From the NCBI RefSeq assembly GCF_004912155.1, contig NZ_STGX01000021.1, positions 48,356 through 112,355 on the forward strand: 64,000 bases of DNA, written 5' to 3'. A program made the position numbers and the translations under genes. Positions 22,460 to 30,509 of this stretch are shown piece by piece. Positions within the stretch are counted from its first letter, which is position 1, and each line of letters opens with the position of its first letter. Source of the DNA: Glycomyces paridis (GTDB taxonomy: Bacteria > Actinomycetota > Actinomycetes > Mycobacteriales > Micromonosporaceae). The notes under the pieces are model-generated. The model worked only from the letters and a program-made list of their open reading frames with translations. It had not been told where the DNA came from and did not search any database.

Positions 22460-25309
22460 ATGACCGAAACGGACGAACTGCGCCGGCGCCTCCAGCGCGC
22501 CAACCGAGAACTCCGCGGCGAGGCCCGTTCGGCCGCGATCGAGGGCCTCATCGAGGAGATCGACGAGCAGAGCGAGCCGGCCCTGCTCGTCTCCGCGCTC
22601 CAGGACCTCGTCTCCAGCTACGAGTTCTCGGCCGACCCGACCCGGCTCATCGTCCCGTTCGCGCGCGCCCTCGCCCTCTACGACGCCGCCCCCGAGGACT
22701 TCGGCCCCGCCGCCGTGCACCGCGTCTACTGGCAGCACAAGTGGGTCGTCTACAAGCTCCTCGACCACCCCGACGTGCCGCTCGCGTCGATCGAGGAATG
22801 GCTGGGGCAGATGCGGGAGCGCTACGCCGAGGCCGGGCACTCCCTCCACCCGGTCCACGAGGCCGAGTACTGGGTGGCCCGCCACATCGGCGACGAGGAC
22901 CGCGCCGAACGCGCCGCCGCCGCCGTCGCGGCCACCGAACCCGACCGCATGAGCGACTGCGAGGCCTGCCGGTGCGCGAACGCCGGCCAGATCGCCGCGA
23001 ACGCCGGGGAATTCGAACGCGCCCTCGACCTGTGGGAACCGGTCCTCGGAGGACGCCTGCGCTGCAACCACCAGCCGCACGGCACCCTCGCCGAATCGGT
23101 GCTGCCCCTGGCCGCCCTCGGCAGGCTCGACCAGGCCCGCGCCAACCACCTGCGCGGCTACCAGCTCGCCCGCGGCAAAGACGACATGGTCGAATTCGTC
23201 GCCGAGCACCTGCGGTTCTGCGCCATCACCGGCAACGAGCCGCGCGCCCTGGAGATCCTCGCCGCGAGCACCCGCGCCTTCGACCTCGGCCTCTCCCCCG
23301 ACGTGCGCCGCAGCGTCCTCGAAGCCGTCCAGGTCCTGTGCGACGCGCTCCTGCGCCGCGGCATGGACGACACCGAAGTCCCCGGGCCCGAGAACCGCAC
23401 CTGGACCGCCGCCGCACTCCGCGAGCACGCCGACGCCGATCGCCGCGCCCTCTGCGAACGCTACGACGCGCGCAACGGCACCGACGCCCAGACCCGCCTG
23501 TCCGCCGAACGCGTCGAACCGCCGATCCAGTACCCGCGTGTCCCCTTGGGGCTCAAGACACTCCCCGAGGCGCCCACAGTGGTCGAAGCGGCGCCGGAGC
23601 CGACCGGGGACGACGCGCTCGCCGCCGCGCTCGACGCCGCCAGGACCGCCAGCGCGGCCTTCGCCGACGACGAGAACGACCGGTGGGCCCTCGTCGACCG
23701 CCTCGCCACCGCGCTCGGCGCCGAACTCGACGCTGCCGACGAGGCCGAAGTCCTCCTCTCCCGCATCGACGGCGCCGACGGGCCCGCCTCCGCCCTCGAC
23801 CTCTCCGCAACGGCCAGAGAACGCTTCGAGGCCGCGGGCCTGCACGGGCGCTCGCTCACCAACCGCGCCGCGGTCCTCATGTGGCGCTTCAGCACCGACC
23901 CCGAAGCCGTACCCGAGGCCGCCCGGGAGGTCATCGCCGACGCCGCCGCCATGGAGGACGACCCGGTCCACGCCCTGCGCGCGAACGCGCTCGCCCACGT
24001 CGCGCTCCTCGCCCACTGCCAGGTCACCGGGACCGAACCGGACGCCGACCTGCGCAAAGCGGTCGCCGCGGCCGACGACGCGCTGGCCGAGCGCCCCGGC
24101 GAGCGCCGCCACACCCACGCCCGGTTCGCCCTCGCGAACGCGCTTGCGGCCTTCGCGACCGAACCCGAGGCGCGCACCGAGGCGCTGCGGCGCCGCTTCG
24201 ACCTCGCCGTCGCCGGCGACCACCCGCTGGAGACCGTCGCCGCCGCCGTCGACCACAGCAGCGACCTCAACGGGCACGGACGCTACGAGGAGGCCGTCGC
24301 CGCGGCCGAGACCGGGCTCGCCGCCCTCGTCCCCGGCGTCCCGCCGTTCCCCGTCGCCGCACTGCACCTGAGCATCACCGAATGCTCGCTCAACCTCGGC
24401 GACCGTGCCAAGGCAGAGGCCCACGGCGTCCAGGCCGCCTTCCACTACGACCTCGCCGGGGAGCCCGGCTGCGCGGCCGTCTCGCGCCACCTCCTGGCCA
24501 AGGCCGTGCTCGCGGAGGGGCGGCACGCCGAGGCCGTCGCCTACGGGGAGTCGGCACTGGCGGACCTGCCGTCGATGCCCGCGGAGGAGCACTGGCGGCT
24601 CGTGGACGCGCGGGTCGTGCTCGCCGAAGCCCTCGGCGCCCTAGGCGAGGCGCGGGCGGGGGTCGAGCACGCCCTGGAGGCGTTGCGGCTCATGGACGAC
24701 GGCCAGGCGCACCCGAGCGCGATCTGCTATGCCCAGACCGCGCACCTCGCCGGCACGCTGCTCGCCCGCCTCGGCGAACGCGACGAGGCCCGCCTCGCCT
24801 ACCGCCGCGCCGAGACGGCCTGGCGGGAACTCGGCGCACTGCCCGCCGCGGCGAACTCCGTACGCGCGGCACTGTGGACCGACCTGGCCGACGAGGAGGG
24901 CCGCGAATCCGCGACGGCCGGGATGACCGACCTCGCCGAAGAGCTGCGCGCCGACTGGGCGAACGGCGACTACCCCGAACGCTACCGCGCCGAATGCCGG
25001 ATCGAACTGGTGCGCACCCTCATGCAGCACGGGAGCGTCCTCGCCCCCGACACGGAGGCGACCCTCCCGCACCGGCGCCGCCTCGCCGAGGAGGCCCACG
25101 CGGTCGTCCTCGACGGCGAACCCCTGCCGCAGTTCGACGCCCAGGTAACCAGCCGCATCATGGCCTGCCTCCAGGAGGCGGGCGAACCCGACGCCGACTG
25201 GGAGGCCGCCGGCGCCGCCGTCCTCGAACGGCTCGACCCCGACACCGACGCCAAACTGCGGCAGTCGATCGAACGGCAACTGGAGCGGATGCGCGACGCC
25301 GAGAAATGA
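22460..25309 (+). CDS. Large tetratricopeptide-repeat protein
   Basis: 949 residues, cytoplasmic, no membrane span. Many degenerate TPR units are visible, such as ANAGEFERALDLWEPVLG, ALGRLDQARANHLRGYQLARG, GHGRYEEAVAAAETGLAALV, LAEGRHAEAVAYGESALADL, ALGEARAGVEHALEALRLM and RLGERDEARLAYRRAETAW. A Pro/Glu-rich linker near residue 355-375 splits the protein into two helical halves. Proteins of this length and style occur widely in actinomycetes as hypothetical TPR proteins; they are probably scaffolds. It starts 81 bases after the response regulator in the same direction. A perfect hairpin follows its stop. No enzymatic domain is apparent. Confidence 0.85.
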   Translation: MTETDELRRRLQRANRELRGEARSAAIEGLIEEIDEQSEPALLVSALQDLVSSYEFSADPTRLIVPFARALALYDAAPEDFGPAAVHRVYWQHKWVVYKLLDHPDVPLASIEEWLGQMRERYAEAGHSLHPVHEAEYWVARHIGDEDRAERAAAAVAATEPDRMSDCEACRCANAGQIAANAGEFERALDLWEPVLGGRLRCNHQPHGTLAESVLPLAALGRLDQARANHLRGYQLARGKDDMVEFVAEHLRFCAITGNEPRALEILAASTRAFDLGLSPDVRRSVLEAVQVLCDALLRRGMDDTEVPGPENRTWTAAALREHADADRRALCERYDARNGTDAQTRLSAERVEPPIQYPRVPLGLKTLPEAPTVVEAAPEPTGDDALAAALDAARTASAAFADDENDRWALVDRLATALGAELDAADEAEVLLSRIDGADGPASALDLSATARERFEAAGLHGRSLTNRAAVLMWRFSTDPEAVPEAAREVIADAAAMEDDPVHALRANALAHVALLAHCQVTGTEPDADLRKAVAAADDALAERPGERRHTHARFALANALAAFATEPEARTEALRRRFDLAVAGDHPLETVAAAVDHSSDLNGHGRYEEAVAAAETGLAALVPGVPPFPVAALHLSITECSLNLGDRAKAEAHGVQAAFHYDLAGEPGCAAVSRHLLAKAVLAEGRHAEAVAYGESALADLPSMPAEEHWRLVDARVVLAEALGALGEARAGVEHALEALRLMDDGQAHPSAICYAQTAHLAGTLLARLGERDEARLAYRRAETAWRELGALPAAANSVRAALWTDLADEEGRESATAGMTDLAEELRADWANGDYPERYRAECRIELVRTLMQHGSVLAPDTEATLPHRRRLAEEAHAVVLDGEPLPQFDAQVTSRIMACLQEAGEPDADWEAAGAAVLERLDPDTDAKLRQSIERQLERMRDAEK

Positions 25310-25367
25310 GCGCGGCCAGGGCAGGTCGACGCGCGCTTGCGCGGGCGAGAGGTTCGGCCTGAAACGC

Positions 25368-25399
25368 GACCGCCCGTCCGCGATCGCGGACGGGCGGTC
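25368..25399. terminator. Bidirectional terminator
   Basis: A 32-bp perfect palindrome with arms GACCGCCCGTCCGCGAT and its complement, between the convergent TPR and GH43 genes. Confidence 0.8.
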
Positions 25400-25414
25400 A
25401 CGGGACCGATGGTC

Positions 25415-26839
25415 CTAAGTGGTGACCCTGAAGGTCGCGTCGGACCGGTCGGTGGCGGTGCTGATCGGGTCGAGCCGCAGGTTGTAGGCGTAGTGCCTGA
25501 TGTAGCGGGTCGGGTTGTTGTAGGACTGGAACGAGCTCCAGGAGCCGTCGGCGAGGCCTGCGGTCCGTGTGAAGGTGGCGTCGGCCGCGAACTGGGCGGA
25601 GCCGTCGTTGGCGACCAGGGCGAAGTCGTAGTTCGAGTGGCGCAGGAAGTGGCCGGGGTAGTTCACCGACTCGATCGAGACGGCGCCGGAGGAGGCCAGG
25701 CCGGGCGCGAGGCGGAACTGGGCGTCCTGCGCGGGCGAGACGCCCGAGTCGATGCGCACGTCCATGTTGTAGTGGCGCACGTAGCGGTCCTGGAAGTTGT
25801 AGGACTGCAGGCGGTTGAACACCGGGTTCTGGTACCGGTTCAGCACCCGGGTCTCCTCGGCCTGGGTGAGGTTGAGGACGAAGCCGTGGCGTTTGAGGTT
25901 GGCGCCCAGGCCGTACCCGGAGGTGGTGCGGTAGCCCGAGACGGCGGCGGGGTTCGTGGTCAGCACGGGCATGTAGCCGCGGCCGGTGGCGTACTGGTCG
26001 AGCCACAGCGCCCATTCGCTGCGGTCGTTGAACTTCGCCCACATGGGGCCCTCGACGCCGCCGCCGGTGAGGCCGGAGAGGTCGCCGAGCCGGGTCCAGG
26101 AGCCGGTGAGGGAGTTGGCGCCCTCGATGACGATCTGGGTGGTCTTGGAGGCGCGGTAGTAGCGGTAGGTGCTCCCGGCGACTTCGACGATCTGCGTGTC
26201 GATGAGGCCTTCGGAGCCGGGCAGGTCGATGTAGACCTGCGGGGCGGTGAAGGACCGGAAGTCGGTGGTGCGGGCACTCCAGATGCGGTGCTTCTTGATG
26301 CCGTTGCGCGTGGAGTTGGTGGCCCAGTACAGCAGGAAGTTCCCCGCCGCGGCGTCCCAGATCGCCTCGGGCGCCCAGGCGTTGCCCGCGTCGCCGATCG
26401 AGTTCGCGACGCCCAGGAGCCACGGGGACGACCAGTTGACGAGGTCGCTCGACTCCCACACGACAAGGCTGCGGCTGCCGTTGTTGGCCGCGTCGCCCCA
26501 CGAGGTGCCCGAGCCGATGCGCAGGTCCGTGGCGACGATCCAGTAGCGGTTCCCGGCGGGGTTGCGCACGATCACGGGGTCGCGCACGCCCTGGGTGCCG
26601 ATGTGGCTGCGGAGCACGATCTGGCTGCGGTTGAGGTCGGTCCAGTTGAGGCCGTTGTCGGCGTGGGCGAGGTAGATCTGCTCGCCGCCGGTGCCCTCGC
26701 CGATGAAGTGGGCCATGAGGTAGCCGGTGTAGGCGGCCTGCGCTGCGGCCGGTGCCGGGACGGCGGCCGCCAGGGGGACGGCCGCGGCGGCGGCGAGCAG
26801 GCCGCGCCGCGAGAGGCGGGCGGGTCGTGAGGGTGACAT
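25415..26839 (-). CDS. Secreted GH43-like arabinosidase with AbfB domain
   Basis: 474 residues. A Tat-type signal (SRRGLLAAAAAVPLAAAVPAPAAAQA) leads into a five-bladed beta-propeller of the GH43 kind: IYLAHADNGLNWTDLN, then GVRDPVIVRNPAGNRYWIVATDL, NAWAPEAIWDAAAGNFLLYW and EGLIDTQIVEVAG. The C-terminal 140 residues are an AbfB (CBM42) arabinose-binding domain, with the repeated pattern LQSYNFQDRYVRHYNMDVRID, IESVNYPGHFLRHSNYDFAL and FQSYNNPTRYIRHYAYNLRLD. The likely role is release of arabinose from arabinan or arabinoxylan outside the cell. GGAG lies before the ATG. Its upstream region shares a motif with the pectate lyase gene. Confidence 0.9.
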   Translation of the reverse strand: MSPSRPARLSRRGLLAAAAAVPLAAAVPAPAAAQAAYTGYLMAHFIGEGTGGEQIYLAHADNGLNWTDLNRSQIVLRSHIGTQGVRDPVIVRNPAGNRYWIVATDLRIGSGTSWGDAANNGSRSLVVWESSDLVNWSSPWLLGVANSIGDAGNAWAPEAIWDAAAGNFLLYWATNSTRNGIKKHRIWSARTTDFRSFTAPQVYIDLPGSEGLIDTQIVEVAGSTYRYYRASKTTQIVIEGANSLTGSWTRLGDLSGLTGGGVEGPMWAKFNDRSEWALWLDQYATGRGYMPVLTTNPAAVSGYRTTSGYGLGANLKRHGFVLNLTQAEETRVLNRYQNPVFNRLQSYNFQDRYVRHYNMDVRIDSGVSPAQDAQFRLAPGLASSGAVSIESVNYPGHFLRHSNYDFALVANDGSAQFAADATFTRTAGLADGSWSSFQSYNNPTRYIRHYAYNLRLDPISTATDRSDATFRVTT

Positions 26840-26927
26840 GGCCGCTCCAAGAGGGTGGGAAGCCGGGACCGCGCGGGTGCGGTCGACGTGATGTGAAGGG
26901 TAACAATCTCAATCGAGAGAGTCAACA

Positions 26928-26940
26928 TCATCAATATGTA
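26928..26940 (-). promoter_or_regulatory. Putative operator of the GH43 gene
   Basis: TCATCAATATGTA (+ strand) about 90 bases upstream of the GH43 start, in an AT-rich pocket. A near copy lies upstream of the pectate lyase gene. The common motif suggests a shared regulator. Confidence 0.4.
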
Positions 26941-26954
26941 GGGCCGAGTCGGGG

Positions 26955-26984
26955 CCGGGCCCCGGAGTCGCCTCCGGAGCCCGG
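26955..26984 (-). terminator. Terminator after the pectate lyase gene
   Basis: CCGGGCCCCGGAG-tcgc-CTCCGGAGCCCGG, a 13-bp stem with one mismatch, eight bases beyond the pectate lyase stop. Confidence 0.7.
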
Positions 26985-26991
26985 CGGGTCA

Positions 26992-28491
26992 TCAGACCCC
27001 CAGCCAGGACTGCGGGCCGGAGTACTGGTCGAGCAGGGCCGGAACCTGGCTCGCCGAATGGAGGGTGTAGCTGTAGAAGTCCGACGGGTTGAACGCCGAA
27101 CCGCTGGTGATCCGGTCGCCGGTGCAGTCGACGCAGATGCTGCCGCTCTGGCGCAACTGCGCGGTCGAGTCCGGATACCACGGGTCGTTCACGTTCTCGA
27201 AGTACGAGTTCTCCAGGACCATCTTCGTGTAGCCGCGGGAGTAGTTCCCGTAACCGGAGACGTCCTGCAGGAAGTTGTTGTACAGGTGCGCGTACTGGAC
27301 GTTGTCGGTGCTCGGGTTGCGCGGTCCGGTCCCGTGGATCCAGTTGTGGTGGATGGTGATCCGCGCCGTGACATTGTCGGTCCAGCCGATCCCGAAGGCC
27401 TTGTTGCCCGGACCGAGCTCGTTCCAGGACACCGTCAGGTTCGTGGTGTCCTTGCGCGAGTCGATGATGCCGTCGTTCATGTTGTAGATGCGGTTGTGGT
27501 CGATCCAGACGTTGCTCGCGGTGTCCATCTGGATGCCGTCGTAGTCGTAGTCCTTGTCGTCCGGGTCGTCCTCGGGCATCAGCGTGTCGCGGATGGTGAG
27601 GTTCCGGATGATGACGTTGTTCGTGCCCTCGCCCAGGAAGAACCCGCCGCCGACGATCTGGCCCGAGGTGCCCACGCCGATGATGGTCTTGTTCGACCCG
27701 ACCCGGATCTCCTTGCCCTTGGGGCTGATGTTGATCGTGGCCGCGACCTTGACGATGTAGGCGCCCGAGGCGTTCGCGTACTGCTCCAGCTGCGCCTGCG
27801 TGGTGACCGTGACGGTCGTGCCGCCCTGGCCGCCCGTGGTGCCCTGGCCGAAGCCCTCCAGCTTGTCGACGCCGGTGGGCAGCGAGCCGACCGGGACGAG
27901 CTTCCACTGCTGGTTGGTGCCACCGGTGGGCGTGTACTGGGAGATCCTGCCGCCCTTGGTGGTCGACCACTCCCACACGTCGAGCGCCTTGCCCGAGGCG
28001 CGGTTCACGAAGGTCGCGTACCCGCCGGACTCGGTGATGCGCCACTGCTGGTTCGTGCTGTTCGAGTCGCCCCACTGCTGGACGTAGGCGCCGTCGGCGG
28101 TGCTGCCGGAGGCGACGTCGAGGACCTTATTCGAGTGCCGGGTCTGAATACGGTAGTAGCCGTCCCCTGCGTCGAGGAAGCGGAACTGCTGGTCGTACGA
28201 GCCGTTGCTGTTCCACTGGACGACTTCGGCGCCGTTGTCCATCGAGGCCGCCCGGATGCCCATGACGAGCCCGGAGTGGCGGGATTCGAGGTTGTACCAG
28301 GTGCCGACTTCGAAGGCGTCGGCCCTGGCGCTGTTCCACACGCTGAGCGAGGCGGCCACGAGCGAGCCGACCGCGATCACCGCCAGCGCGAGCAGGAGGC
28401 GCGTGCGCCTGGTGAGTGCCCGCGGCGTGACCGCGTCGGGCATGGTGAGGGTCATGTTGCGTCCGATTCGTTGAGGGTGGTTCACGTTCAC
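26992..28491 (-). CDS. Secreted pectate lyase (PL1) with ricin-type lectin domain
   Basis: 499 residues. A signal or anchor (RTRLLLALAVIAVGSLVAASLSVW) precedes a ricin-B lectin domain (about 60-200) with three QxW-type repeats: EVVQWNSNGSYDQQFRFL, AYVQQWGDSNSTNQQWRI and GRISQYTPTGGTNQQWKL. From about 210 the right-handed beta-helix of polysaccharide lyase family 1 follows: VIIRNLTIRDTLM, the calcium region YDGIQMDTASNVWIDHNRIYNMNDG, and the substrate segment ITIHHNWIHGTGPRNPSTDNVQYAHLYNNFL. It should cleave polygalacturonate by beta-elimination outside the cell. The start may be GTG at 28491 or ATG at 28455; neither has a strong site, and both give the same signal peptide. Confidence 0.92.
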   Translation of the reverse strand: MNVNHPQRIGRNMTLTMPDAVTPRALTRRTRLLLALAVIAVGSLVAASLSVWNSARADAFEVGTWYNLESRHSGLVMGIRAASMDNGAEVVQWNSNGSYDQQFRFLDAGDGYYRIQTRHSNKVLDVASGSTADGAYVQQWGDSNSTNQQWRITESGGYATFVNRASGKALDVWEWSTTKGGRISQYTPTGGTNQQWKLVPVGSLPTGVDKLEGFGQGTTGGQGGTTVTVTTQAQLEQYANASGAYIVKVAATINISPKGKEIRVGSNKTIIGVGTSGQIVGGGFFLGEGTNNVIIRNLTIRDTLMPEDDPDDKDYDYDGIQMDTASNVWIDHNRIYNMNDGIIDSRKDTTNLTVSWNELGPGNKAFGIGWTDNVTARITIHHNWIHGTGPRNPSTDNVQYAHLYNNFLQDVSGYGNYSRGYTKMVLENSYFENVNDPWYPDSTAQLRQSGSICVDCTGDRITSGSAFNPSDFYSYTLHSASQVPALLDQYSGPQSWLGV

Positions 28492-28534
28492 ATCCGCCCA
28501 CTTCCACAGACATCGATGATCGTGATATTTACTT

Positions 28535-28547
28535 TCATCAATTTACA
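28535..28547 (-). promoter_or_regulatory. Putative operator of the pectate lyase gene
   Basis: TCATCAATTTACA (+ strand), about 45-55 bases upstream of the pectate lyase start. It shares TCATCAAT and a following T-purine-pyrimidine-A with the site ahead of the GH43 gene. Confidence 0.4.
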
Positions 28548-28654
28548 TAATCCTGGAGCGCTCCCGCAAGCCCCCCGAGCACACGGAGCCGACGGAGGGC
28601 GCCCGGTCGCCCACGCACCGACACGCCGCCCCCGAACGGACGGCTTCGAGGCGG

Positions 28655-28945
28655 CTAGCGGCGGCGCACCCTGAATCGCCAACCGGGTCGGTGCGTTGAT
28701 CCTCCAACGCAAAAGGCCGCCGTCGCGGTATCGCGACGGCGGCCTTGGGGTTCGTGCGGGATTAACTCCGCGGCGCCGAGCAGAGCCTTGAAGTCAGTGG
28801 CGGACAGGTCGAAGATCGGCGAGTCGTGGCCGAGTTTCGAGTCCCTGACCTGGAACGCCCCGGTCTCGCGCCGGGCCTCGACGCAGCTGCTGTCATCTCC
28901 ACCGCCACTGCGGGTGCTCTTGCGCCATCTACCGTATCCAGTCAT
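28655..28945 (-). CDS. DUF397 domain protein, C-terminally extended
   Basis: 96 residues. WRKSTRSGGGDDSSCVEARRETGAFQVRDSKLGHDSPIFDLSATDFKALL is a complete DUF397 domain, small proteins that act as partners or antagonists of DUF5753 regulators (Scr1/BldB-type pairs in Streptomyces). ATG at 28945 has GGAGGGAG upstream and lies inside the 3' end of the regulator gene, overlapping it by 17 bases, so the two are coupled. A normal DUF397 protein would end about ten residues after the domain; here the frame continues through the operon's own terminator hairpin for some 30 more residues (GRRRDTATAAF onward). The stop was probably lost by an indel. Confidence 0.85.
   Translation of the reverse strand: MTGYGRWRKSTRSGGGDDSSCVEARRETGAFQVRDSKLGHDSPIFDLSATDFKALLGAAELIPHEPQGRRRDTATAAFCVGGSTHRPGWRFRVRRR
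28713..28746 (-). terminator. Intrinsic terminator of the XRE/DUF397 operon
   Basis: AAGGCCGCCGTCGCG-gtat-CGCGACGGCGGCCTT, a perfect 15-bp stem followed on the minus strand by TTTT. It lies within the extended DUF397 frame. Confidence 0.85.
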
Positions 28946-29732
28946 CAAGGCTCCCTCCAATTCGATTGCCAGACGACCACATATCCTTGACTCGGCCATG
29001 ATACAAGCCGAACTTCTCAGCATCCTCGATGTGTCGGCTCTGATCAATCGACTCAACATAGACAAAGGGCGGCGGCGCTTTGGGTCTTCCACCAGGCAGG
29101 TAGATCTCAAACGGATGCTCGGATCCGTAGTGGAAACCGTCGAGGAGCCGGATCTCACAGTTCGGCCACTGGTCGATTTCGAGCAGGTGATTGAACTGAT
29201 CCTCTGCTCCATCCCAGTCACGAATCTGCCGAAGTACGTTGATGCCCATGAGGACGTTCACCACCGGAGCGGGATCACGCCTGCTGATGATCGAGAATCG
29301 CCGGTGCTTGCGGTGCCAGTTTCGTGAACGGTTCTTCGTCGGCTCGGTCAGCAACTCCATATGGTATCGCTCCGTCTGAAACGGGCCTGGCACATAGCCG
29401 GTCTCAAACTTCCAGATCTCGCCGGAGGCTGCCTCGCCATGTTCGAGAATCAGAATGTTCCTCTTGTTGAGGTCTGACACGATCATGCCACTGTCCAGTT
29501 GGCTGATCACGTGGATGAGGAAGTCTATGCGCTTCTTACTGGCGCCACAGACCTCTGCGAACTTGGCTGCCATGCCTGCTTTGGGTCGGGTCTCACCCGA
29601 GACATAGTTCTGGATGGTGCGTGCGCTCACCCCCAGCTCGTCTCCGATCTGGGTGTAGGTGAGGTCGGATTCTTTGCAGAGCGCTTGGAGATCTGCGAGG
29701 ACATACCATTCGGCGACTCTTGAAAGAGGCAT
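28929..29732 (-). CDS. Helix-turn-helix regulator with DUF5753 (Scr1) domain
   Basis: 267 residues. The N-terminal XRE helix-turn-helix is LQALCKESDLTYTQIGDELGVSARTIQNYVSGETRPKAGMAAKFAEVCG (about 14-62). The rest is the DUF5753 domain, opening GEIWKFETGYVPGPFQTERYHMELL and containing VLRQIRDWDGAEDQFNHLLEI and NCEIRLLDGFHYGSEHPFEIYLP. Such proteins pair with DUF397 products and regulate development or secondary metabolism in actinomycetes. It is about as long as the family average. Its codons are visibly less GC-rich than those of its neighbours, more so than for other genes here, which hints at a different origin. ATG at 29732. Confidence 0.92.
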   Translation of the reverse strand: MPLSRVAEWYVLADLQALCKESDLTYTQIGDELGVSARTIQNYVSGETRPKAGMAAKFAEVCGASKKRIDFLIHVISQLDSGMIVSDLNKRNILILEHGEAASGEIWKFETGYVPGPFQTERYHMELLTEPTKNRSRNWHRKHRRFSIISRRDPAPVVNVLMGINVLRQIRDWDGAEDQFNHLLEIDQWPNCEIRLLDGFHYGSEHPFEIYLPGGRPKAPPPFVYVESIDQSRHIEDAEKFGLYHGRVKDMWSSGNRIGGSLDDWIR

Positions 29733-30056
29733 CGGCCCTCCGGGGTTCGTTGGCGGGAACGCACGGTAATGAAACCGTACACGCCCCGGTGCACTCGAAC
29801 ATCAAGGGCAAGGGGGTAGGAAAGTTTGGGGCGCAAAACTTTCCGGTAATTCTTGCGCGACCTCCTTACCTGCAAGAACTGCTCTCGTGTCGGGCCTTCT
29901 ACTTGCCGAGCTCAGGGCTTAGATTCCATTCATCGCGAGCCGGATTGCACGACTCGCAACCGATAGGTAAGCCCGGGGATCGCGCCTTCCAACGACCACT
30001 GCGATCCCCGGGCGGCAACCTGTCGGCTATCCGACAGTTTGAAATGGAGGTGCGAG
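29733..30056. promoter_or_regulatory. Gene-free region with two inverted repeats
   Basis: 324 bases between the divergent XRE gene and the 125-residue hypothetical gene. It holds an inverted repeat GGAAAGTTT-ggggcgca-AAACTTTCC at 29819-29844, a shorter one ACGGT-aatgaa-ACCGT at 29763-29778, a hairpin with 12-bp arms (CCCGGGGATCGC at 29972-29983, complement at 30001-30012), and CTGTCGG-ctat-CCGACAG at 30020-30037. The first looks like an operator, the third like a terminator or attenuator. I see no coding sequence. Confidence 0.55.
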
Positions 30057-30434
30057 ATGAGCAACCCAAATGCGGCCGGGAGCACCGCCCGAAATGCACT
30101 CGAACGAGGGACCTTCCGGGACGACTACCGGACCTATACGGTCCGCGCGTCGAGCGCCAGCGCGCCGGACTCGTTCCAGGTGCTGACCGGCGAGCGCAAG
30201 GATGATGTGGTGCTGGTGGTCTCCGGGCTCAACTCCGGTGAGCTGAAGGCGACCTGGGGTCCGTTCTGGAACGGGCTCAAGTCGAACGCGAAGATCTGGA
30301 TCGAGGAGCAGGCGTTCCGCACGGTCTACTCGGTCCGCCGGGCCACGGCCGCCGCGCAGGCCGGGGCAGGTGTCGGCCCCGGGGCCGGGGCTGTGAGCGT
30401 CGGAACCTGCTCGGTGCGGGCATGCAATGGCTAG
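30057..30434 (+). CDS. Hypothetical protein, 125 residues
   Basis: Begins ATG with GGAGG nine bases upstream, reading MSNPNAAGSTARNALERG. The middle part has alternating strands and a helix (DDVVLVVSGLNSGELKATWGPFWNGLKSNAKIWIEEQAFRTVYSVRRA), suggesting a small folded domain; the end is an Ala/Gly/Val-rich tail (QAGAGVGPGAGAVSVG) closing with a Cys pair. No family is recognised and no membrane span or signal is seen. Its stop TAG overlaps the start of the first of two mini-ORFs, which lead into the next gene, so the two hypothetical genes are probably one unit. It lies divergent from the XRE/DUF397 pair. Confidence 0.65.
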   Translation: MSNPNAAGSTARNALERGTFRDDYRTYTVRASSASAPDSFQVLTGERKDDVVLVVSGLNSGELKATWGPFWNGLKSNAKIWIEEQAFRTVYSVRRATAAAQAGAGVGPGAGAVSVGTCSVRACNG

Positions 30435-30468
30435 CGGCGCAGCCGATTCGGTGAGAGGTCGGCAATGA
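30427..30468 (+). CDS. Mini-ORF 1 in the repeat junction (13 residues)
   Basis: Reads MASGAADSVRGRQ. Its ATG overlaps the stop of the 125-residue gene and its TGA overlaps the ATG of the next mini-ORF. The peptide resembles the start of the 111-residue protein downstream (MASRAGGS), as expected from the repeat. Translation is unproven. Confidence 0.35.
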   Translation: MASGAADSVRGRQ

Positions 30469-30509
30469 CTGGGCGTGCCGCCGGTTCAGTGGGAATCCGG
30501 AATGGCTAG
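30465..30509 (+). CDS. Mini-ORF 2 in the repeat junction (14 residues)
   Basis: Reads MTGRAAGSVGIRNG. GAGAGG lies six bases before its ATG, the best ribosome-binding site of the three repeat units. The stop TAG overlaps the start of the 111-residue gene. It may couple translation of that gene; this is inference. Confidence 0.35.
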   Translation: MTGRAAGSVGIRNG

